64,000 bases of DNA from Deinococcus actinosclerus (lineage in GTDB: Bacteria; Deinococcota; Deinococci; Deinococcales; Deinococcaceae). The first letter of the stretch is position 1. Each line of letters opens with the position of its first letter. Both the position numbers and the translations under genes were made by a program. The stretch is taken from the NCBI RefSeq assembly GCF_001507665.1, contig NZ_CP013910.1, forward strand, positions 2,975,501 through 3,039,500, written 5' to 3'. Under the pieces are notes generated by a model, which was not told the DNA's origin, did no database searches, and saw only the letters and a list, made by a program, of their open reading frames with translations. Below are positions 1-12,564 of the stretch, piece after piece.

Positions 1-161
1 AGTTCGCGCAGGACGTCCAGCACCTCGCGCGGGTGCGGGCCGTAGCCCAGGGCGTCACCCAGATGGATGACCTGATCGTACCGGCGTCCGGCTGCGTCGT
101 TCAGGACGGCCTGCAGGGCGGTGTGGTTCGCGTGGATATCGGAAAGCAGCAGCAGCCGCAC
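1..161 (-). CDS. metallophosphoesterase, 3' part beyond the window
   Basis: Only the first 53 or so codons are inside the window. A GTG start at 161 opens a hydrophobic strand followed by Asp8-Ile-His10 and then Gly-Asp36, the first metal-binding motifs of calcineurin-like phosphoesterases (DxH ... GD). The family hydrolyses phosphodiesters or phosphomonoesters with a dinuclear metal centre; YfcE-like and ApaH-like members cannot be separated from this fragment. It is the last visible gene of the left-pointing group below the S66 peptidase. The GTG is chosen because a TATGAT box ends 7 bases upstream. The substrate is unknown. Confidence 0.8.
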   Translation of the reverse strand, partial: MRLLLLSDIHANHTALQAVLNDAAGRRYDQVIHLGDALGYGPHPREVLDVLRE

Positions 162-168
162 ACCTCAG

Positions 169-174
169 ATCATA
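169..174 (-). promoter_or_regulatory. TATGAT -10 box, leaderless type, for the phosphoesterase
   Basis: TATGAT read on the minus strand ends 7 bases before the GTG start at 161, which leaves no room for a ribosome binding site. Confidence 0.45.
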
Positions 175-225
175 GCGCGCGCCGGCCGGATGGATGGGCT
201 GGCCGGGGCGCGGCCGGACTCCCGG

Positions 226-1275
226 TCAGGGCCAGACCGTCACGCGGCCCGCCGGCGGATCGAGGCGGACCTGGGCGCCCAGCGGCAGCGTGAGCTGCGG
301 GCTGGTGTGGCCGAAATCCACGTTCGCCACGACCGGCAGGTCCGGGCGACCCGCCTCGAGCAGGACGCGGCGCACCCAGCGGTACAGCTCCTCCATCATC
401 TCCGGCGTATAGCGGCGCGGGCGGGCCAGCAGCAGCCCCGCGAGGCTACCCAGGATGCCCTGCGCGGCGAGGTTGCGCAGCCAGTACCCCACCTGCCGGG
501 GTGGGGGGACGTCCTCGCTGGTCTCCAGCGCCAGCACCGCGCCGCGCCACAGGGCTGGCTCCGGCCAGCCGGGCGTGCCGTTCAGCATGTCGAGCACCTC
601 AATGCAGCCGCCCAGCAGGTGCCCCTGCGCCGGCCGGTCGCCCTGGAGCCACGCCCAGCCGTCACCGGCGTCGAAGGTCCGGGGAACCTCCTGCGCGGCC
701 TCGTCGGCCCAGTCCGGGCTGACCTGCGTCCAGCCGGGCGCAGGCGCCAGATCGAACGGCGCGGGCGGATCGATCAGGGCGCGCCTCACCCCCTGCACCA
801 CATAGGGGTGCATCCCGCCGTTCTCGGCGAGGTCGGTCAGCAGCGCCGGACCGTGGTACGCCATGACCCCGGCCCGCACGAACTGCGTGAGGGTCACGGT
901 GGTGTCGCTGAAGCCCAGCAGGGCCTTCGGGTGCGCGCGGATCAGGTCCGGGCGCAGGAACGGCAGCAGGCGCACGCTGTCGTCCCCGCCGATGACGCTC
1001 ACCATCCCGTGGATATCTGCCGATTCCAGTGCCCAGTGCAGGTCGTCCGCGCGGGCCTGCGGATTCGCCGCCAGGAACGCCGGGCCGCGCAGCGCGTTCG
1101 GCGCGGCCACCACCTCCCACCCGAACTCCTGTGCGATCTGCCGCACCCCGGCGCGGTAGCGGTTCATCACCTCGGTCACGAAGCCACTCGACAGGCTCAG
1201 CGCCGCCACCCGCGACCCCCGCTCCAGCCGGGGCGGCCGCACGAAGACCGGGACGGACGACTCCGGCGTCAGCAT
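226..1275 (-). CDS. S66 family peptidase, MccF-like (LD-carboxypeptidase fold)
   Basis: A protein of 349 residues. The nucleophile motif IGGDDS (Ser100), Glu226 in GGCIEVL and His323 in DFGHTSP match the Ser-Glu-His triad of family S66. The IGGxxS form of the nucleophile motif is the MccF type rather than the RGGYG form of the LdcA murein peptidases. MccF-type enzymes cut the amide bond of peptidyl-nucleotide antibiotics such as processed microcin C; LdcA trims murein tetrapeptides in the cytoplasm. The start at 1275 overlaps the end of the GNAT gene by 7 bases, so the two are probably translationally coupled. Longer upstream readings run into the GNAT frame and are rejected. The exact substrate is inferred, not shown. 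Confidence 0.88.
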   Translation of the reverse strand: MLTPESSVPVFVRPPRLERGSRVAALSLSSGFVTEVMNRYRAGVRQIAQEFGWEVVAAPNALRGPAFLAANPQARADDLHWALESADIHGMVSVIGGDDSVRLLPFLRPDLIRAHPKALLGFSDTTVTLTQFVRAGVMAYHGPALLTDLAENGGMHPYVVQGVRRALIDPPAPFDLAPAPGWTQVSPDWADEAAQEVPRTFDAGDGWAWLQGDRPAQGHLLGGCIEVLDMLNGTPGWPEPALWRGAVLALETSEDVPPPRQVGYWLRNLAAQGILGSLAGLLLARPRRYTPEMMEELYRWVRRVLLEAGRPDLPVVANVDFGHTSPQLTLPLGAQVRLDPPAGRVTVWP

Positions 1276-1769
1276 GCCAGCACCAGCCAGTGCTCGGCGT
1301 GCACGCGGCCGTCCCGGCGCACCGCGTCCGGCTGGGTGCCCCACACGCGGAACCCGCAGCGTTCGTACAGGCGCCGCGCAGCGTCCTGCGAGTCCATGAC
1401 GGCGAGGTGCAGCGATGTCACGCCCACCCACGAGCGCGCCAGCGCCACCCCGGCCCGCACGAGGGCCTCCCCGAGGCCCTGCCCGCGCGCCTGCGGGGCG
1501 ACCGACACGCCGTACACGTTGACGCGGTGGGCCAGGGGCGGCGCCACCTCCCGCACCAGGGTCAGGAGGCCCAGCAACTGACCGTCCACGAAGGCCCCCA
1601 GCGTGACGCCCGCTGCATCCGGTGCGAGGCGGGCCGCCAGCACGTCCTCACCCACGGCCGCGAACTCTTGTGCGGTCGTCAGGAACGCCGCCGGGTCGGC
1701 CTGCAATGCGGCCAGCCGCGCCGCGCGGTAGGCCGGGGCGTCCTCGGGCGTCAGGCGGCGGACCTGCAC
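1269..1769 (-). CDS. GNAT family N-acetyltransferase
   Basis: A single GNAT domain of 166 residues. The acetyl-CoA-binding loop ARGQGLG lies at about 94-100, after a beta strand ending VYGVSVAP, and a C-terminal C-A-A-R-R-L-Y-type helix (DAARRLYERCGF) follows, as is standard for the fold. It transfers an acetyl group from acetyl-CoA to an amine; the acceptor cannot be read from sequence. The GTG at 1769 lies just below the nitrilase stop codon (1775-1777), and its 3' end overlaps the S66 peptidase start. Pairing of a GNAT with an MccF-type peptidase recalls the two immunity activities MccE and MccF against microcin C. That link is an inference from context only. Confidence 0.87.
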   Translation of the reverse strand: MQVRRLTPEDAPAYRAARLAALQADPAAFLTTAQEFAAVGEDVLAARLAPDAAGVTLGAFVDGQLLGLLTLVREVAPPLAHRVNVYGVSVAPQARGQGLGEALVRAGVALARSWVGVTSLHLAVMDSQDAARRLYERCGFRVWGTQPDAVRRDGRVHAEHWLVLAC

Positions 1770-1774
1770 GGCAG

Positions 1775-2725
1775 TCAAGTGCGCTCCGGGGCGCCGCCCA
1801 GGCCCACGACCCGCGCGGGCGTGGGGCGCGTCTCGCCCACCACGCGGTCGCGCCAGTTCAGGACGTGGCCGTCCACCCGCACGTGTCGGGTGAGGCGCAG
1901 GTCGAGATCCGTGACCAGCCAGCCCGGCTCGTTCCAGCCCAGCTGCGCCACGATGCCGTCCTCCGGCAGGCCGTTGTCCGACGGGGCGTACACGCCCGCG
2001 GCCCCGTGCGCGTCCTCGACGGCGTACGTCCAGGGGGCGTCCGCGATCAGCGGGGCGTGCAGCGCGTAGCACTGGTTTTCCAGCGCGCGGGCCATGCTGC
2101 CCACCCGCACGCGGGTGTACCCGGCGCGGCTCCCGGTGAAGGACGGCACGACCAGCAGTTCCGCGCCGCCCTCCGCCAGTTCGCGCGCCAGGGTGGGGAA
2201 CTCGCTGTCGTAGCAGATGGCGATCCCGAACCGCAGCGTCCCGCCCGGCAGGGGCAGGTCGAACACCGCCACGCCCTCGCCCGGCGCGATGTCCCACTCC
2301 TCGGCCTCGAAGCGGGTCATCAACAGCTTGTCCTGCCAGGCCTGCGTGCCGTCCGGACCGAACACGAACGCCCGGTTCACGAAGCCGTGCTCCTGCGCCA
2401 CGGGGTAGCTCCCGGCGACGATGCCCACGCCGTGCTCGCGGGCCAGCCGGGCGTGCAGCGCCACGAAATCCGGCACGAAGGCCTGGAGCGCCGGGCGCAT
2501 GCCGATCACGTCATGGTGCAGGTCCGTGGGCAGCAGGCTGATCAGTTCCAGCGGCGCGTACTCCGGGAACACCAGCAGCCCGGCGCCCCGGCCTGCCGCG
2601 TCCGCCACCCAGCGCGAGAGTTTCGCCTCGTAGGCCGCCCAGTCCGCCAGGAACTCCACCGGGTACGCCGCCGCCGCCACCCGCACCACCGCTGCCCGTC
2701 CCACTGCCCGCACGCCGTCACTCAT
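1775..2725 (-). CDS. carbon-nitrogen hydrolase (nitrilase superfamily)
   Basis: A protein of 316 residues with the catalytic triad of the nitrilase superfamily: Glu55 in FPEYAP, Lys133 in QDKLL and Cys171 in AICYDSEFP. Members hydrolyse amides or nitriles through a cysteine thioester in the cytoplasm. The subfamily is the amidohydrolase type often found next to GNAT genes rather than a true nitrilase. It heads the left-pointing group nitrilase-GNAT-S66. The next gene begins 6 bases below its stop. The ATG at 2725 is supported by a TACACT box 7 bases upstream. The substrate is unknown. Confidence 0.92.
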   Translation of the reverse strand: MSDGVRAVGRAAVVRVAAAAYPVEFLADWAAYEAKLSRWVADAAGRGAGLLVFPEYAPLELISLLPTDLHHDVIGMRPALQAFVPDFVALHARLAREHGVGIVAGSYPVAQEHGFVNRAFVFGPDGTQAWQDKLLMTRFEAEEWDIAPGEGVAVFDLPLPGGTLRFGIAICYDSEFPTLARELAEGGAELLVVPSFTGSRAGYTRVRVGSMARALENQCYALHAPLIADAPWTYAVEDAHGAAGVYAPSDNGLPEDGIVAQLGWNEPGWLVTDLDLRLTRHVRVDGHVLNWRDRVVGETRPTPARVVGLGGAPERT

Positions 2726-2732
2726 GCGCCCG

Positions 2733-2738
2733 AGTGTA
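2733..2738 (-). promoter_or_regulatory. TACACT -10 box for the nitrilase operon
   Basis: Minus-strand TACACT ends 7 bases before the ATG at 2725 in a 118-bp divergent gap, so transcription probably begins at or next to the start codon. Confidence 0.5.
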
Positions 2739-2831
2739 GACCCCGCACCCGCCGCGCGCCGCCGCCAGATGACCTAGCCAGCCGGTGAGGGGACAGGGGC
2801 GGGCAGCGCATCGTCGCCCAGCCCCCTCTGG

Positions 2832-2837
2832 TAGCGT
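2832..2837 (+). promoter_or_regulatory. TAGCGT -10 box for the cyclo-ligase-like gene
   Basis: TAGCGT ends 6 bases before the ATG at 2844, and there is no Shine-Dalgarno sequence. Confidence 0.45.
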
Positions 2838-2843
2838 GCGGGC

Positions 2844-3401
2844 ATGACCACCGCCGGGGCCGTGCGCGAACAGGTGTGGGACGACCTGCTGGCCCGGGGC
2901 GCCTGCGCCTACCCCCTGCCGCCGCACGGGCACTGCCCGAACTTCACGCACGCGAAGAAGGCCGCCGCGCAGCTGCTGGCGCACCCCGACCTGACGGCCC
3001 GGCACACCCTGATCGTGGGGCCCGAACGCGCCCTGCTCACCCTGCGGCAGCAGGCCCTGAAGGCCGGCAAGACCCTGTACGTCCCCCACCAGAAGAAGGA
3101 GGGCTGGTACTGGCGCGTCACCGACCCGCGCGGCGCGCGCCTGAGCACCCTGCCCGAGTACGGCGAACCCACCCTGGTCCCGCAGGGCGCGCAGGCCGCC
3201 GTCCTCGCGTGCGTCGCCGTGGACCTAAGCGGCGCGCGGCTCGGGAAGGGCTTCGGGTGGGGCGCGCGCGGCCTGCCCCTGGACCTGCCCGAATACACCC
3301 TGGCGCACCCCCTGATGCTCCGGGAGGCCCTCCCCTGCCCGGCCGACTCGCACGTCACGCTGATCGGCCTGCCGGATCAGGTGCTGACCGGCCTGACCTA
3401 G
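2844..3401 (+). CDS. 5-formyltetrahydrofolate cyclo-ligase family protein
   Basis: A protein of 185 residues. It opens with a Trp-rich helix (VWDDLLARGACAYP) and carries the late glycine-rich GARLGKGFGWGARG segment that corresponds to the phosphate-binding loop of 5-formyl-THF cyclo-ligases. The MTHFSD-like branch fits better than bacterial YgfA because the usual GGGYYDR is not present in that form. True cyclo-ligases convert 5-formyl-THF to 5,10-methenyl-THF using ATP. Here activity is uncertain because the loop is divergent. It stands alone, diverging from the nitrilase operon. Confidence 0.75.
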   Translation: MTTAGAVREQVWDDLLARGACAYPLPPHGHCPNFTHAKKAAAQLLAHPDLTARHTLIVGPERALLTLRQQALKAGKTLYVPHQKKEGWYWRVTDPRGARLSTLPEYGEPTLVPQGAQAAVLACVAVDLSGARLGKGFGWGARGLPLDLPEYTLAHPLMLREALPCPADSHVTLIGLPDQVLTGLT

Positions 3402-3448
3402 CGCCCCCACCCCCCCCGGCGGACGGAACCCCCCGCGCCTCAAGCGCG

Positions 3449-3454
3449 TACCAT
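3449..3454 (+). promoter_or_regulatory. TACCAT -10 box for the DinB-like gene
   Basis: TACCAT ends 5 bases before the ATG at 3460, the same arrangement as at neighbouring genes. Confidence 0.4.
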
Positions 3455-3459
3455 GCGGC

Positions 3460-4082
3460 ATGAGCCAGCGACGCCCCAGCCCCGCCGTGCCCGCCCTGAT
3501 CACGGTCGCCACCGTCGGCGTGGCCGCCGGCGCCGCGTACCTCGCCCGCACCCGCCAGCGCGAGATCAAGGGCGCCGTCGTCAGCCGCGTCCTTGAACGG
3601 CCCGCCGGCCGCAGCTCCTACCAGGAACTCGCGCACAGCCTCGAAACCAGCGGCACGCACCTCACCGGCCGCGCCGCGCGGACCGCCGACACGCACGCCA
3701 ACCGCGAGCTCCTGGCACACATCATCGGCATCGAACGCTGGGGCCAGCACCGCCTCGGCGCCGCGCTCGGCCGGCACCCCGACCAGACGGCCCCCTACCA
3801 CGAGCACCGTCCCCCCAGGACACCACGCTGCCCGAGCTTCAGGCGCTGATCACCAGCACCCGCGCCGCCAGCGTCGACCTCGCCCGGCGGCTGCACACCC
3901 GCCCCCCCAGCGACGACCTGACCATCGCCCACAACAGCCTCGGGCCGCTGACCGCCAAGGCGTGGCTGCGCTACCTGATTCACCACGCCGACCTCGAAAG
4001 CCGCAAGCTGCGCGGCGCCCCCACTCCCCAGACGGGGGGCATGAACGCCGCCCAAACGCAGCCCAGCGCAACGAAACTGTAA
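3460..4082 (+). pseudogene. membrane-anchored DinB-like protein, frameshifted
   Basis: Frame 1 starts at 3460 and gives an N-terminal membrane helix (about residues 11-29) followed by a helical domain with HIIGIERWGQHR, a DinB/YfiT-type segment. It runs out of frame after a six-C run at 3811-3816 and stops at 3849. If one C is added to the run, or the ribosome slips back one base, the reading continues in frame 3 to a TAA at 4080-4082 with a well-formed C-terminal helix pair (LPELQALI ... WLRYLIHHADLESRKL). Both halves look like normal Deinococcus coding sequence, so this is either a fresh single-base loss or a homopolymer sequencing error. DinB-fold proteins are metal-dependent transferases or hydrolases of poorly known role. 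Confidence 0.65.
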
Positions 4083-4109
4083 GAGCCCAGCACCTACTCT
4101 GAGGACACC

Positions 4110-5186
<1,077 letters not shown>

Positions 5187-5194
5187 CAGAAGCG

Positions 5195-5242
5195 CAGGGG
5201 AATGCCCATCAGTCATTGGATCGACTGATGGGCATTCCCCTG
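5195..5242. terminator. bidirectional hairpin between pilT and dnaE
   Basis: A perfect 20-bp inverted repeat (arms 5195-5214 and 5223-5242) around an 8-base loop sits between convergent genes. No clear U tract follows on either strand. Confidence 0.75.
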
Positions 5243-5263
5243 TTGAACTCTAGGTGCCCGCGC

Positions 5264-9259
<3,996 letters not shown>

Positions 9260-9265
9260 CCAATC

Positions 9266-9271
9266 AGGATA
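9266..9271 (-). promoter_or_regulatory. TATCCT -10 box for dnaE
   Basis: Minus-strand TATCCT ends 6 bases before the dnaE ATG, inside the 24-bp gap to the upstream gene. Confidence 0.5.
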
Positions 9272-9283
9272 GAGCCCCCCCGG

Positions 9284-10174
9284 TCACGGCGCTGTGACAC
9301 CGGGACTTGACGCGCCGGGCGTCACGATCAGCACCGAATCGAACGCCTGAGCGCGCAGCCAGGAGGCCAGTTCAGGGGCCGGCGCCTCGCCCGATGCCGG
9401 GGCCGGGGCGCGCCGGGACACGGCGGTCACGGCGAACGGCTGCACGGCGTCCTCGGCGATGCGGCGCAGCGGCACGGTCCAGTGCCCGCCCATCACGCCA
9501 CCCGCCTGCCGGAAGGGCAGCTTCAGCGCGGGGGCCTCCACCGGCTGCCCGGCGTCCGTGAAGGTGCGCCGCTCGTCCTGCATCCACGCCCACACCGTGG
9601 CCGCGAACGACCGCCCCTGCGGGAAGTCCTGCCACGCCACCAGGCACAGCGAGTCCGCCTGCACGCTGCCGGCCGGGAAGTCCCGGCAGCTCACCCGCGT
9701 GAAGCCCAGTCTGGCGGCAGAGCTCCACTGGCTGTTCGTGGTGAAGCGCGCCGCCTGCGCCCCGAGATCCCGCGAGCCCCACGCGCACATGGCCCCGACC
9801 AGCGCCAGCGGCGCGGCGTACAGCAGCGCGGCCCGCCACAGCGGCAGGGGCGGCAGCGCGGGCAGCGTCCGCAGTTCCGGGTGTCGCCAGAGTTGCATGG
9901 GCGCGGCAGCCTTCCCCAGGGTGCCGAAGGCCCCCCAGTAGGCATGCGCGTACGCGCCGAAGGCCAGCGCCTGCACCAGGAACCACCACGGGAACAGCTC
10001 GATGACCCGGCCCGCCAGCCGCGACAGCGGACTGCTGACCGCCAGCACGGTCAGTCCAGCCAGCATTCCCAGCAGGAACACCCCCTGAAGAAGCAGCGTC
10101 AGCCGCAGCGGGCCGGAGCGCGGACGGCACTGCGGGCCGTCCTCACGGACCGGGGTCGAGGTGCGGTCAGTCAT
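9284..10174 (-). CDS. hypothetical membrane protein upstream of dnaE
   Basis: A protein of 296 residues that I do not recognise. Hydrophobic helices appear at about 25-46, 63-80 and 112-132; a soluble region with paired cysteines (Cys159 and Cys177 region) follows, and the C terminus is Ala/Pro-rich. The C-terminal half is predicted to lie on one side of the membrane. Its ATG overlaps the last codons of the preceding gene by 8 bases, so the two are coupled and probably act together. Co-orientation with dnaE is conserved by position here but gives no functional clue. Confidence 0.7.
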   Translation of the reverse strand: MTDRTSTPVREDGPQCRPRSGPLRLTLLLQGVFLLGMLAGLTVLAVSSPLSRLAGRVIELFPWWFLVQALAFGAYAHAYWGAFGTLGKAAAPMQLWRHPELRTLPALPPLPLWRAALLYAAPLALVGAMCAWGSRDLGAQAARFTTNSQWSSAARLGFTRVSCRDFPAGSVQADSLCLVAWQDFPQGRSFAATVWAWMQDERRTFTDAGQPVEAPALKLPFRQAGGVMGGHWTVPLRRIAEDAVQPFAVTAVSRRAPAPASGEAPAPELASWLRAQAFDSVLIVTPGASSPGVTAP

Positions 10175-10826
10175 CGGCCCGCTCCAGCGTGGCCTGCGCC
10201 AGGGGCAGCGCCGCGTCGGGCAGGGGCGCAGCGCGGCCCACGATGACCGGCCCCTCGTACCGCAGCGTGAACGGCACCTGCCGCAGCCCGGCGCGCAGCG
10301 TGACCCGCGCCTCCCCCACCACCCGGTCCCCCTGACGGGTCAGGGGCAGAACGCCGCCCTCCACCCGCCCGCCGGCCGCCGTGACCGCCTCGTGGAGGAG
10401 GTCGGCCATCAGGGGGCCGTCCACGTTCGCCTGCACGCACCGGTCGCCCCGCACCGGACAGGCCATCATAGTCAGTTCGAGGTCGCGGGCCGACCGATCG
10501 AAGGCCGTCCGGGCCGTGAGGTTCACGTCCCGCGTCAGCTCACGGTCGATCAGCAGCGCGCCGCCCAGCAGCAGGGCCAGGGTGGGCAGCAGGTAGAAGG
10601 GCAGCGACGCCCGCCAGTCCCGGACCGGCCGTTCCCCCCGCAGGGGCCACAGGGCGTGCAGCAGCGTTCCGAGGGCCGCGCCCAGGATCAGCGCCGCGCT
10701 GATCAGGCCGGGCCAGGGAAAATCCGCTGCGGAGCGCTGCACGCCGCGGAGCAGCCCTGGCAGTTGCAGGGCACCGGCGGCGCCCAGCAGGGCCGCGCTG
10801 ATCAGCATCTGCCGTCGGGGGTTCAT
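10167..10826 (-). CDS. hypothetical membrane protein, first gene before dnaE
   Basis: A protein of 219 residues, not recognised. Three or four hydrophobic helices occupy about residues 7-95 (ISAALLGAAG, LISAALILGAALGTLL, LPFYLLPTLALLLGGALL). A soluble domain of about 120 residues with two cysteines (ACPVRGDRC) and a strand-rich end follows. The layout is like its overlapping neighbour, short membrane helices plus an extracytoplasmic-looking domain, so the two may form a complex. A TACCCT box lies 8 bases above the ATG. Confidence 0.68.
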   Translation of the reverse strand: MNPRRQMLISAALLGAAGALQLPGLLRGVQRSAADFPWPGLISAALILGAALGTLLHALWPLRGERPVRDWRASLPFYLLPTLALLLGGALLIDRELTRDVNLTARTAFDRSARDLELTMMACPVRGDRCVQANVDGPLMADLLHEAVTAAGGRVEGGVLPLTRQGDRVVGEARVTLRAGLRQVPFTLRYEGPVIVGRAAPLPDAALPLAQATLERADD

Positions 10827-10834
10827 CTCCTGGC

Positions 10835-10840
10835 AGGGTA
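10835..10840 (-). promoter_or_regulatory. TACCCT -10 box for the two membrane genes
   Basis: Minus-strand TACCCT ends 8 bases before the ATG at 10826. A GGAG lies too close to the ATG to be a normal ribosome binding site. Confidence 0.35.
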
Positions 10841-10935
10841 CCGGCCCGGGTGCCTGGGCGTTCGCTCAGGTGCGCGGCCGTTCAACGTGGGGGGACGTAA
10901 GAACCCTGCAAGGGCGGGCGGGTCACCCTGTACTC

Positions 10936-11523
10936 ATGAGACCGGGCCGGCTGGAGTTGCGGGTGGCGTACGTGCTGTTCGCCCTGCTGATCCTGGAATC
11001 GTTCCTGGTGGCGCTGCTGGTGCCGCGCCCGCAGGCGTTCGTGGTGATCCTGCCGGTCCTGGCGACGCTGGGCGTGGCGGCGTGGCTGGCGCCGCAGCTG
11101 GTGCGGCTGCTGCGCGGGCACCGCGAGCTGAAGGAGGCCTACGCGCAGGAGCTGCACTTCGCGCGGCAGGTCATGGAGTCCGTCGAACACGGCCTGACCG
11201 TGACGGACGAGGACGGGCGGTTCGTGTTCGTGAACCGGGCGTACGCACAGATGCTGGGCGTGCCGCCCGAGCGGATCCTGGGGCGCACGCCGTTCGAGTT
11301 CACGGCGGCCGAGGACCACGCCGCCCTGAACGACGCGCGCGCGCAGCGGTCGGCGGGCACGTCGAGCACGTACCGCACCCGGCTGCGCCGCCCGGACGGC
11401 TCGCTGCTGGCCGTGGTGATCACGGGCTCGCCCCGCTGGCACGCGGGGCGGATCGTGGGGAACGTGGCGGCGGTGGTCCCGGCGCAGGACCTGCGCGCCG
11501 AGGGGAGCGGCGGCCCGTCCTGA
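10936..11523 (+). CDS. membrane PAS-domain protein
   Basis: A protein of 195 residues: two membrane helices (about 10-29 and 35-58), a short coiled linker (HRELKEAYAQEL), then one PAS domain (about 76-180) with the typical start DGRFVFVNRAYAQMLG and the ILGRTPFEF and DGSLLAVVITG strands. No kinase, GGDEF or other output domain follows; the protein ends soon after the PAS. It probably senses a ligand or redox state at the membrane and signals through a partner. The ATG at 10936 is preferred over the in-frame start at 10870 because the first membrane helix then begins close to the N terminus. Confidence 0.75.
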   Translation: MRPGRLELRVAYVLFALLILESFLVALLVPRPQAFVVILPVLATLGVAAWLAPQLVRLLRGHRELKEAYAQELHFARQVMESVEHGLTVTDEDGRFVFVNRAYAQMLGVPPERILGRTPFEFTAAEDHAALNDARAQRSAGTSSTYRTRLRRPDGSLLAVVITGSPRWHAGRIVGNVAAVVPAQDLRAEGSGGPS

Positions 11524-11538
11524 CCGGGCGGGCCGGGC

Positions 11539-12360
11539 TCAGTACAGTTTGTCGAGCACGTCGTCTTTCATGACGAAGGCGTTGTCGCGGGTGGGGAACT
11601 CGCGGGCGCGGACGTCGGCGGCGTACGCGGTGATGGCCTCGCGGGCGGCGCGGCCGAGTTCGGCGTAGCGCCGGGCGATCTTCTTCTCCTCGCCCTCGTA
11701 GATGCCGAGCAGGTCGTGCGTGACGAGCACCTGTCCGTCGCAGCTCACGCCCGCGCCGATGCCGATGGTAGGAATGATCAGGCGCTCGCTGATGAGTTTC
11801 GCCAGTCGCGCGGGGATGGCTTCCAGCACGACGCTGAACGCCCCGGCACTCTCCAGCGCGAGTGCGCCGTCCAGGGTGGCGCGGGCCGTGGCGTCGTCCT
11901 TGCCCTGCACGCGCAGCCCGCCCTGGGCGGTGGCGGTCTGCGGCATCAGGCCCACGTGCCCCATGACCGGAATGCCGTTGCGGGTGAGGGTCTGCACGAC
12001 CTGGAGGATCTCGGGGCTCGAGCCTTCCATCTTGATGGCGTCGGCGCCGGTCTCCTGGATGACGCGCACGGCGTTGCGCATGGCGTCCTGCACGCCGGTG
12101 TGGTACGTGCCGAAGGGCAGGTCCACGACCATGAAGGTGTCGGGCGCGCCCCGGCGCACGGCGCGGGCGTGGTGGATCATGTCGCCCAGCGTGACGGGCG
12201 CGGTGCTGTCGTAGCCCAGCACGACGTTGCCCAGGCTGTCGCCGACCAGGATCAGGTCCACGCCGGCGGCCTGCGCGTGCTTCCCGCCGGGGTAGTCGTA
12301 GGCGGTCACCATGACCAGCGGCTGCGCGGAGTGCTGCAACTCCGGAATGCTGCGTTTCAT
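11539..12360 (-). CDS. panB: 3-methyl-2-oxobutanoate hydroxymethyltransferase
   Basis: A protein of 273 residues, normal family length. It transfers a hydroxymethyl group from 5,10-methylene-THF to 2-oxoisovalerate to make ketopantoate, the first committed step of pantothenate and CoA synthesis. PanB hallmarks are present: [19 protein letters not shown] near the N terminus, [16 protein letters not shown] (Asp metal ligand), [13 protein letters not shown] and IGIGAG. The partner genes panC and panD are not nearby. The ATG at 12360 has a TACGCT box 6 bases upstream. A dispersed repeat copy (12418-12564) lies just beyond its promoter. Confidence 0.95.
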   Translation of the reverse strand: MKRSIPELQHSAQPLVMVTAYDYPGGKHAQAAGVDLILVGDSLGNVVLGYDSTAPVTLGDMIHHARAVRRGAPDTFMVVDLPFGTYHTGVQDAMRNAVRVIQETGADAIKMEGSSPEILQVVQTLTRNGIPVMGHVGLMPQTATAQGGLRVQGKDDATARATLDGALALESAGAFSVVLEAIPARLAKLISERLIIPTIGIGAGVSCDGQVLVTHDLLGIYEGEEKKIARRYAELGRAAREAITAYAADVRAREFPTRDNAFVMKDDVLDKLY

Positions 12361-12366
12361 GCCCGG

Positions 12367-12372
12367 AGCGTA
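12367..12372 (-). promoter_or_regulatory. TACGCT -10 box for panB
   Basis: Minus-strand TACGCT ends 6 bases before the panB ATG. Confidence 0.45.
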
Positions 12373-12417
12373 GCAGGGCCGGGCAGGCGTGGACGGTGAC
12401 CGGCGCGGGGACCCGCT

Positions 12418-12564
12418 TGATCACACGGATGCCGTCCGTTTCGCCCGCCACCCGGCCCTTCACCGGGTTGCCCACGCCACGCCCGGCACCCGCTTCTCTC
12501 CCCCTCGCCTCCGCCCGGACTGAACGGTGGGTGCACACCCTTCAGCCGGCGTCCGGGTCAGTCC
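12418..12564 (+). repeat. dispersed hairpin repeat, copy A
   Basis: This copy begins with a diverged GGATgCCGTCcGTTTCG core, then an imperfect short stem (ACCCGG/CCGGGT), the CCACGCCCGGCACCCGC box, and a second hairpin (CTGAAcGGTG ... CACCcTTCAG) shared with copy B. Its last bases, GTCAGTCC, contain the stop codon of the MFS gene on the minus strand. It is the most diverged of the four copies. Confidence 0.7.

Noticed and set aside
121..1581. Long plus-strand frame of 486 codons across the S66 and GNAT genes
   Set aside because: It is Arg/Gln/His-rich antisense noise of high-GC coding DNA; the minus strand carries clear catalytic motifs.
3805..3822. Programmed -1 frameshift in the DinB-like gene
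   Set aside because: A C6 run without a stimulating hairpin or Shine-Dalgarno is a poor slippage site; a sequencing error or mutation is simpler.
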